Shown piece after piece: positions 23,935 to 64,000 of a DNA stretch of 64,000 nucleotides (positions are counted from its first letter, which is position 1; every line of letters begins with the position of its first letter). The stretch is taken from positions 1,250,965 through 1,314,964 of the forward strand of contig NC_077232.1 of assembly GCF_027887165.1 (NCBI RefSeq), read 5' to 3'. The notes under the pieces are model-generated. The model saw only the letters and a program-made list of their open reading frames with translations, was not told where the DNA came from and searched no databases. The position numbers and the translations under genes were made by a program. Origin of the DNA: Monodelphis domestica. Lineage: Eukaryota > Chordata > Mammalia > Didelphimorphia > Didelphidae.

Positions 23935-24025
23935 TGCTTTTCAGTTGTGTCAGATGATTGGTGACCTCACTGGGGGTTTTCTTGGCAAAGACACTGGCCT
24001 GGTTGGCCGTTTCCTTTCATGATCT
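23935..24025 (+). mobile_element. MAR1-type SINE fragment
   Basis: CTCACTGGGGGTTTTCTTGG, then CAAAGACACTGGCCTGGTTG and GCCGTTTCCTTTCATG match the MAR1 body (expected: GGGGTTTTCTTGGCAAAGA). Confidence 0.6.
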
Positions 24026-24099
24026 ATAACAGCATGCAGCTGGTCAGTGTTGAGTGGATAATGGGGTTTGGTGAGTTTGTGATTGAATTACATTTTGCT

Positions 24100-24295
24100 T
24101 TAAACCCTCACCTTCTGCCTTAGAATCAATACTGTGAATTTGTTCCAAGACAGAAGAGTGGTCAAGGCTAGGCAATGGGGGTGAAGTGACTTGCCCAGGG
24201 TCACACAGTTAGGACGTGTCTGAGGCCAGATTGGAACCCAGGACCTCTCCTCTCTAGGCCTGGCTCTCCATCCACTGGGCCACCCAGCTGCCCCC
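24100..24295 (-). mobile_element. Marsupial tRNA-like SINE, reverse, exact 15-bp target duplication
   Basis: Full-length reverse copy. TGTGATTGAATTACA at 24078-24092 is repeated exactly at 24296-24310. Confidence 0.94.
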
Positions 24296-24879
24296 TGTGA
24301 TTGAATTACAAAGTGAGAGCCACCAGCATCAAGGAGGAATAGGCAGGATCTTGTATCAGTCACTCACGTCTGGGCCGTCTCCCCTCCTTCAATATCCAGG
24401 CTACTTCGGTGGCCTTCATTTCCGATGCTTGGAGCCTCCGCCAATGTGGGACATCAAACACTGATAGATTATGGGACCAAAACCCCCTTTCCCCAATCCC
24501 TACCGAGGCCAAGAGCCCCCTCCCAGCACCTGTGCGGCGGACGTGAGACAAAGCCCCAGTAGAAGCGGGCAGGACGCCAGGACTTTCCCGTCAGGCCTGG
24601 ACAATGATCTGCTGCCACGTCACTGATGGTCACGCCTGAGAACTTGCCCCTCATTTGAAGAAGATACTCAGTTTTCAGAGGGAAAGGGAAAGCCGTGCCC
24701 TGGAGATCAGCCTGTCAGGGAAGGGGGCAAAGGGCACTCCTGGGCAGCACTTCCCTTCGTTTTCCTCTGCTCAAGGCGTTCTGAAGGCCTGGGCGCTTGG
24801 AGACCGACTCAAATGCCTCCCGCTCTCCCAGGCCTCCCCTGATGCTCCGAACTCCGAGCCCTGGATATGAAGTCGGAAG

Positions 24880-25640
24880 CCATCCCGTCCAAGGTGTGCT
24901 TGAACAGGAATCCTCGCCAGCATCCCCTAACGGGTGTGTCCAGTCTTCTCCTGAAGCCCAGAAGTGGGAGGGAGCCCATCCCAGACTTCACCGGCCATCC
25001 CCAGACTGGCGTCCACACATTTCCCTTGGAATTGGGCATCCATGCCGCTCCTTTCCTGGAAGGCGCTCTCCATTGGCCACCATCAGACAATGCCAGCCTG
25101 ACTGTTCGGGGTTGTCTCTCCAGGATTTATTTTGACTTGCTGGCAGTTGGCGGATCCCACTTGTCCTGAGGCAGCCCCGTCTTCTCTTTGCTCACTCGCT
25201 CTTTGGAATTTGTTCGCGACTCAGTTGGAGCTTCGGTCTGGGGCCAAGCAGCACCAGACTAATCGCCCGGCCACGGGAAGGCTGTCCTGGGCCCTGAGGC
25301 CTTCTCTCCTCCAGAGTGGGCGAGTTCTTTCACCCACTGATGAGGCCAGGACACGAAGGCCCTTTACCACGTTGGGCGTCTTCCACGGAGCAAGTTCCAG
25401 TGGGGCGATGCCCCTGGTGCGTTTCCCCCAGAGTGGGGACAGCAGGGCTCTCGCATCTTTATTCCAGGAGGCTGTGCAGCTCTGAATCCAGCTGGCGCTC
25501 ACCGTCGGGCTCATTTCACATGCCTGGGCTTGCGGCCTACTAAACTAGCGACTCTTTGGCCAGGCTCCCTCCACCTTTGCCTGTGCCCGACCCCGGCCAC
25601 ATTTATCCCAGTTAAGCTGCGTCTCGTTAGACTCCGCGCC
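24880..25640 (+). mobile_element. L3/CR1-type LINE 3' fragment
   Basis: Phrases of the L3/CR1 3' region in order: GTCCAGTCTTCTCCTGAAGC, GGAGGGAGCCCATCCC, CTTGTCCTGAGGCAGCCC, GGTCTGGGGCCAAGCAGCAC, CAGACTAATCGCCCGG. Old and broken. Confidence 0.65.
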
Positions 25641-27280
25641 ATTCGGTAAACGTGCCCTTCGGGGTGCTCTTCCAGCTTTCGGTCCCCATTCCGGCCTTTA
25701 GCCAAGCCACTGGCAAGAAGGATAAACGTGCAGCAGATCCCTGGGGCCCTCCCAGCTGACAACTATGAGGAGATGAAGGCGCGTCCTGTGGCTGCTGCCA
25801 CCAGAATGACCAGAAATGTGATCAAAGGCTTTACTACAACGGAGGTCAGTGACATTCTGGGCGTTTCCTTGCTCTCTCGGTCCCCCGGCGACCTTCTTCC
25901 CTTGAACCCAGCCTAGACTTCTGCCAAAAATCCGAGACCTGCTCAATGGCCGAGTTCGCAGAGGCTCCACTCCCGGCGTCGTGCTCTTCCTGGCATCAGT
26001 GCACAAGCCTTGGCCACGGCTTTCTGGAAGTTCCCTCCCCAAGCACTAACCATGCTGCCTGGCCCCAAGAAGCCTCGGCGCGCTGGTGGGGAAGGAGGAA
26101 GGGCTCTCCAGTTTTCCGTGCCCGACGGCCCTCCCAGCTGTTTGGTAGATAAAGCAAATTGCACGGTACACCGACGTCCATGGAAAGCTCAGTCGGTGAG
26201 TTCTTCCTGTGAGCTCCATTTTGTGGAAGGGTCTAGGCCAGCCAGCATCCCTTTCGGGCTCGGCGGCTGACTTTCTGACTTCAGAGCCACGGGCCTGTGC
26301 TGGGTACCCCGGATGCCACAGTAGTCTTCGCCCCCCAACCCGAAACCAAAGGCAGGAACAGACTAACGTGTTCTGGAGAGCAAAGGAATCAGGATGCTGC
26401 CCACGCTGACATGGCCTGCACACCTGAGCCCGAGCATCCGTGACAAAAGGCGGATGTCCAACAGGTGCCCCTGGCCCACTGGGTTGTTGTGAGAAGGAAA
26501 TGAAATCTCATAGGGAAAGCCCTTGGCACAGTGCCTGGCACCCAGGAGGGGCTGAACCCTCCCTTGTTTCCTTCCTTCAGCCCCGGGAGAAAGGCGCAAG
26601 TGACACCCAGAAGAACGGGAGGGAACAGATGGACAGACACAACTGCACTAAGGGACGAAGGCAATTCCTGGCATGGACTAATATTTCTCGCCTATCACCG
26701 GCACGCACTGGCATTTCCAAGGGTGGGAAGGGGGAGAAGCGGATGAGTGAAGCTCCAGAGACACAAAGGGGCCAGGAAAGTCATTCAGACCAGCTGAGGA
26801 GGACGGGAAAGAGGGTCTTCCTTGGTTAAGGGGAAAAGGGGAGATTGCTCTAACTAGATAATGAAGAAGGCCAAGAAACTCCAAAGCCAAAGCCAGGGGG
26901 AACTGCATTAAGAGGAAGGGGCTGGGGCGAACAGGGTAGCTTATGCTAAAATAAGTGAAGAAACAAAGCACTGTTTTTCACAGAGGAGGAGGAGGAGCTG
27001 CCATAATGCCATCTACACAAAATAGGAGGCTCACTTTAGGCCCAATGTGGAACCGTCCCGGATTGTCAGGCAGAAGGCCACAACACACGGTGGGCAGGCG
27101 GGCGGGCATGCTTTCTTCAAAGGTCTACTATTGAATACCTTTGGCTTTAGGCCCTAAACCTTTTCTCTTCAATTCAATGCTATTTTCATTTCTAGATTTG
27201 CTCCTTCCCATCCCTCACCCATTAAAAAGGCAAGACATGCCCTACTTCTTACTCAGTATCATTAAAAATCTATTGCTAAG

Positions 27281-27468
27281 GGGGGCAGCAGGGTAGCTCA
27301 GTGGATTGAGAGCCAGGCCTAGAGATGGGAGGTCCAAATCTGGCCTCAGACACTCCCCGACTGTGTGACCTTGGACAAGTCACTTGACCCCCATTGCCTA
27401 GCCCTGACCATCTTCTGCCTTGGAACCAATACACAGTACTGACTCCAAGATGGAAGGTGAGGATTGAA
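27281..27468 (+). mobile_element. Marsupial tRNA-like SINE with target duplication
   Basis: GGGGCAGCAGGGTAGCTCAG start and a GATGGAAGGTGAGG end. AAAAATCTATTGCTAAGG precedes (27264-27281) and follows (27469-27486) the element. Confidence 0.94.
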
Positions 27469-27554
27469 AAAAATCTATTGCTAAGGGTCTCCACTATTAA
27501 AGTTCTCTCTGGTTCTAGAGAGGCATTTTGGTGGAGGACAGAAGTTCTCAAAGA

Positions 27555-27797
27555 GTGGAAGGGGATGAGCATTATCAAGCACTGTGTTGGGCACTATGCT
27601 AAGTGTTTTACAATCATTATCTCATTTGAACTTTACAACAATCTTGCCTGAGAGGCAAGTGTTATTATTCTCACTAAGGCAAACAGAGGCTAAGTGACTT
27701 GCCCAAGGTCGCACAGTTAGAGTTTTGGGCTGAACTTGAACTCAGGTCTTCTTGACTACAGTAAAAGCACTCTATGTCCTATGCTACCTGGCTGCCT
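27555..27797 (-). mobile_element. MIR/THER1-family SINE
   Basis: GGCACTATGCTAAGTGTTTT, CATTATCTCATTTGAACTTT and CTAAGTGACTTGCCCAAGGT are MIR consensus phrases in reverse orientation. Nearly full length. Confidence 0.8.
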
Positions 27798-28137
27798 CCT
27801 GGAGACCTGTTGGGAATCCTTGAGACTCTCAATGGGTCTACAAGGTCAAAACTATTTCCAGAATAGCACTGAGATGTTTTAATTTCTAACTTGGAGAATA
27901 TCAAGAGATCATCTACACAAACAAAAACTCTTTGGGGAGCAGAGAGGAGTCTTTAGTCACTTTTAAGGGTGCCAGGGTTTCCTGAAGCCAAAAAGTTTGT
28001 CCTGCTGATGCAGAGGATGGACCACAGCTCAGCTCAGATGTGAAGATGTTGGGTGGCTGTACAGACAAACCCCTGATCCTTTGGCAGCCTTTTTGGTAAA
28101 GAAAATATTTTGCAAATATATTAGGATCAAAGATGGA

Positions 28138-28308
28138 GGGGGCATCTGGGTGGCTCAGTGGGCTGAGAGCCAGGACCAGAGATGGGAGATACTGGGTTCA
28201 AATCTGACCTCAGCAAGTCCCTTATTCCTCTTTGCCTAGCCCTTACCACTCTTTTGCCTTAGAACCAATACACAGTGGAAGATGGAAGGTAAGAGTTTAA
28301 AAAAAAGA
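28138..28308 (+). mobile_element. Marsupial tRNA-like SINE, internally shortened
   Basis: GGGGCATCTGGGTGGCTCAG start and GATGGAAGGTAAGAG end, with a gap of about 30 bp in the body. Near-identical 12-mers ATCAAAGATGGA (28126-28137) and ATCCAAGATGGA (28309-28320) flank it. Confidence 0.9.
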
Positions 28309-28489
28309 ATCCAAGATGGAAGAGACCTCAGCAGCTCTGAAGCCATTGGCACGTGGATGATTACAAGGCCTTTTGTAACCCCAGTCCCAACTACTTTTTC
28401 AGGCTTACTACACCTTATGGCCTCATAGGCATTCTCTGAGTCAACCCCACAGGCCTCCTGGCTGTTCCTCGCACACTCCTTTGCCTGTC

Positions 28490-29110
28490 TCTGTGCCTGC
28501 ATACTCACTGGCCACCTTTCATGCCTGTAATTCTGTCCCTCCTCACTCTCAGCTCTTAGAATATCTAGTTTCCTTCAACACTCAGCTTAAGTTTCACTTT
28601 CTGTGTGAAGCCTTTCTTGATTCTCACCTCCTTCCATCATTCTGTATCTAGCTTGTATATGGATTCCGCATATTTATTTTGGATATACGACTACACATTC
28701 TTTCCCCTACTGGAGCATGAGCTCTTGAAGGCAGGATTCTTCTGCTTTTGTCTTTGTATCCCTAGAGTGCAGCACAGAGCTAGTAAGTAGAAGGTATTTA
28801 ATGCTTGTTCATTGATTTCATAAGCTCCCCTGACAACAAGTGAGACTAATGTTTGTCCGAAGACCTCCGGAGAGGTAGAACACATCTCTCTAGGGAGCAG
28901 CCCTTCTAACACTTGGACACAGCTATTACTTTCCCCAAGTCTTCTCTTTTCCAGGATCAATCTCCCCTTTTCCTTCCAATGACCCTCGTATGACATGAAC
29001 TTAAGGCTTTTTGCCACCCTGTTTGCCTCTTCTGGATCCTCCAATTAATGCCTTTCCAACATATAGTGCCCCAAACTGAAAAGTGTTGTGAAGATGAGTT
29101 ATGATGCTAG
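28490..29110 (+). mobile_element. L2 3' fragment followed by an L3/CR1 fragment
   Basis: 28490-28820 reads as an L2 end (GAGCATGAGCTCTTGAAGGC, GCAGCACAGAGCTAGTAAGT). 28850-29110 reads as L3/CR1 (AAGTCTTCTCTTTTCCAGGA, CTCTTCTGGATCCTCCAATT, GTGCCCCAAACTGAA). Confidence 0.65.
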
Positions 29111-29170
29111 TGAGTACAAACTTGTACAAAGTCTGAGAATGGGCTTGGACACAAAAAAACTCTCTGTTGG

Positions 29171-29309
29171 TTGAGGAGCAGCCTAGCTGTGTGAGAAGAG
29201 CATGGGATGTTGATGCTATGAAGTCAGGAAGCCTGAGTATGGGACCTGACACAGAGATCAGCCATCTGTGTTTGAGGAGCAGCCTAGCTGTGTGAGAAGA
29301 GCATGGGAT
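29171..29309. repeat. 38-bp direct repeat, 101-bp period
   Basis: The same 38 bases, beginning TTGAGGAGCAGCCTAGCTGT, occur at 29171-29208 and 29272-29309, inside MIR-like text. This fits a local tandem duplication of about 101 bp. Confidence 0.9.
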
Positions 29310-29734
29310 TTAGAGGGGTCAGAGGGCCTGGACTAGATTCCTCGCTCAGCCACATATTAGCTGGGCAAAATTAGAAAAGTCCCTTCCCTCTGGGCTCATT
29401 AGACTTTGCCATCATAAAGGCATGGGCCTGGAGAGGCTCACCACACGTTTGGCATCTGTAAGGGAGGGAGGATCCAGTGGTGAGTTTGCCCCTTTTGAAG
29501 CACTAAAGGAGAAAAATGAGGCAGTATGATTCATAGAATCTTTGAAGAAGACTTGGTGCCAGAGGAGAGCACGTTTGATTTCCTGACAGTAAATACAGCA
29601 CTTGCCTTTAATACCCCCAGGCTCTTTGGCTCGCAGCACGGACACCCCTACTACCACTATGCTGAGCTATCACTTCCGTTGCTGCCTGGACCTATGTGTA
29701 ATTGTCAACTGGAAACAACAGAATTGGTGAAGGA

Positions 29735-30220
29735 TTTATTCATCATGACTAAAAAGATAAACCTTTGTTTAGGGTCTCTTGGTGGGTTCTGTTATACAAT
29801 TGCTGGGCATTTTATTCACCTCCTAACATCTCTCAGGTCGATGCCCTCAGACCACAGCTGAGATTAGCTGGATAACAATCAGCATGGGAGACAGTTTTCT
29901 CAGTCAGCTGAAGCCATCACTCTGAGGGGGCCCCTCATCAGGGAGCTGCTGACTGAGCAGTATTGTCTGGGAGTGCCACACAGGCAATGTGGGAGAGGAA
30001 AGCTGGTTCAGCTTCAGGGTCCTGTGGGTCATTTTATTATCGAAATTCAAGAGTGGACATTGTATGATAGAGTATCTGGACCATCCAAATCCCCAATCTG
30101 GGCCACCAGAGAGATGGTCAACATGACAAAGACTTCAGGAGATGGATGGTTGTTGGCAGGCACAGACGAGTCACTCCTTCACTTTGGATTATTTCAAGAA
30201 CATTCATCTGCCTTCTCTTC
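29735..30220 (-). promoter_or_regulatory. CARS1: CARS1 3' untranslated region and polyadenylation candidates
   Basis: Downstream of the stop codon the minus strand has AATAAA at 30038-30033, 29816-29811 and 29740-29735. Which of them is used cannot be decided from the sequence. The longest reading gives a 3' UTR of roughly 0.5 kb. Confidence 0.55.
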
Positions 30221-62829
<32,609 letters not shown>

Positions 62830-62859
62830 GGCTCGTGCTCGTCTCCGGACCCACTCAGG

Positions 62860-63070
62860 GTTTCAAGTCGGGATCCTCTCTGGCCTCTCAGCCCCAGAGC
62901 CTTAAGAGCTGATGCAACCCTGGCCGGCTCCGGAAGTCCCGCCCCGCCCCGCAAGCGCAACTTCCGGTCCCTCCCCGTTGCCAGGCAACCAATCGACGCC
63001 CCGCGAGGAGGGGAGGAGCCAGGATGCGGGTGGGAAGCCTGCCGGGAATTGTAGTCCTGGCCTGCCTGGG
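62860..63070 (-). promoter_or_regulatory. CARS1: CARS1 promoter with RFX X-box, CCAAT, ETS and ZNF143-like sites
   Basis: Within about 240 bp upstream of the ATG: GTTGCCAGGCAAC at 62977-62989 (a palindromic RFX X-box), overlapping by one base CCAAT at 62989-62993 (inverted relative to the gene); CTTCCGG at 62961-62967 and GGAAGT near 62932 (ETS/GABP-like); and GCCGGGAATTGTAGT at 63041-63055, the reverse of the ZNF143/THAP11 ACTACAATTCCC motif. No TATA box. The element set is typical of housekeeping promoters. Confidence 0.75.
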
Positions 63071-64000
63071 GTCTCTGACCCGCGGACACCAGACCTGCAA
63101 GGAGGGTCACTGGGTCCGACCCCGCCGATGCCCTTCAGAAATCTGAGGGGAAATGGAGAGCCCGAGCCGCGAAACGATCAGTCAGTCAGTCAACATTCTT
63201 TGAACATCTATTATGCAAGGCGCCTCCAGATTCTGTCCTCAAGGAACTCCCAGTGGGGGGGGGAGGGGAACCTCGTGCTGGAGGGGAGCATCTCCAGGGG
63301 CAGGCTAAGCCTGGCTGACTCTTCCTGGGATTCTCTTGGCCAGGCTCACCCCTGAGGGTTTTCCATTGCCTTCTCCTGCTCATTTTTACAGATGAGGAAA
63401 CAGGAAGGTAAGTGACTTGCCCAGGGTCACCTGGCTCCGGGCCCCATACTCTATCCAATGACCTCCTTAGCTAGCTTTGAGCCTGGGCAGGAAGGAGACC
63501 AGGGAAACCCAGAGGTGGAGATGACAGCATCCAAGCCTGGGGCACCGCCAGAGAGCAAGCTGGTCTGAAAGAGCCAGGAGGCCGGTGATCTGGGATGAAG
63601 AGGGCCTATTGGGGAGAAGCCTGGGGGCGAAGGAGGCCTCCAAGACCAAAGGGAGGATTTAAAATGGGATGGAATTCCTGTTTGATGGGAGGGGAGGGGA
63701 GGAGGCAGCCCGGAGTTTATGGATCAGGAAAGCCACTTTGGGGACCCAGGAGACCACGAACCCACCCGAGGGGGAGACACTGAGGCGAGCAGAGCCCCAC
63801 CCCAAGCCTTGCCCCCCGCAGTCTGTGCAACAGGCCAGGCAGGGTGTCACAGGAGAGGAGAGGAGGCCAATGGGCAAGACCTGCAGTGAGAGTATGGCGG
63901 AGAGAGAGACTTGGGGTGAGAGAGAGGACTTCGGGGTGACTCTGCCCTGGGAGGGAGCCTGAGGGCCTGGAAGGGTGGGGGGCCTCCACCACTCCCAGGG
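63071..64000. other. Upstream flank of CARS1
   Basis: No gene recognised. Old repeat text at 63185-63300 (CAACATTCTTTGAACATCTA, CCTCAAGGAACTCCCAG) and the SINE fragment that follows. Confidence 0.55.
63330..63475 (-). mobile_element. MAR1/MIR-type SINE fragment
   Basis: TTACAGATGAGGAAACAGG, AAGTGACTTGCCCAGGGTCA and CATACTCTATCCAATGACCT match the MAR1/MIR body. Confidence 0.65.

Larger units (their letters stand above)
18851..29700. other. Intergenic region between NAP1L4 and CARS1
   Basis: No exon-like conserved reading frame was found on either strand. It is built mainly of degraded repeats listed separately. 20000-20650, 21300-22150, 24310-24880 and 25650-26460 hold nothing I can name. 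Confidence 0.65.

Overview
This is nuclear DNA from a mammal, almost certainly a marsupial. Conserved vertebrate genes are split into short exons with GT/AG borders. The dispersed repeats include many copies of a roughly 190-bp tRNA-like SINE ending in GGAAGGTAAGGG plus an A-rich tail, which is the WSINE1/CORE-SINE type that is abundant in marsupials. MAR1/MIR, L2, L3/CR1 and L1 remnants, one hAT element and three LTRs are also present. The species cannot be fixed from the sequence.

Two housekeeping genes, both on the minus strand, fill most of the window. NAP1L4 (a histone chaperone) occupies about 0.5-18.4 kb. Its CpG-island promoter and untranslated first exon lie near 18.3-18.5 kb, and nine coding exons encode the first 294 codons. 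The acidic C-terminal exons lie beyond the left edge. CARS1 (cytosolic cysteinyl-tRNA synthetase) is complete from the start codon at 62,829 to the stop codon at 30,221. It has 22 constitutive coding exons (749 residues, all junction phases consistent) plus a 225-bp in-frame cassette exon that would give an 824-residue form. The order and orientation match the human 11p15 segment that carries NAP1L4 and CARS1.

By region: 0-10.3 kb holds the NAP1L4 coding exons, with a solo LTR in one intron. 10.3-18.3 kb is the large first intron of NAP1L4 with L3/CR1, L2 and SINE copies. 18.3-18.7 kb is the promoter. 18.7-29.7 kb is intergenic and made mostly of old repeats (an LTR, L3/CR1, L2, MIR, SINEs and an unclassified dispersed unit). 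29.7-62.8 kb is CARS1. Its right half is very GC-rich, and several introns carry tandem arrays: a 23-bp unit near 36.2-36.8 kb, a 32-bp unit near 48.7-49.9 kb, a 70-bp unit near 53.9-55.45 kb, and shorter arrays near 46.4, 52.6, 58.1 and 60.1-60.7 kb. 62.8-63.1 kb is the CARS1 promoter, with a clear RFX X-box, CCAAT box, ETS and ZNF143-like cluster. The rest is flank.

The two genes have separate roles: aminoacylation of tRNA-Cys in the cytosol, and histone handling in cytosol and nucleus. They are not an operon. I see no undescribed gene system. The points of most interest are the multi-unit (higher-order) structure of the CARS1 intronic minisatellites, the cassette exon, and mobile elements lying within tens of bases of CARS1 splice donors. 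Exons were called by reading codons and splice signals by eye and by comparison with remembered human proteins. No alignment software was run.
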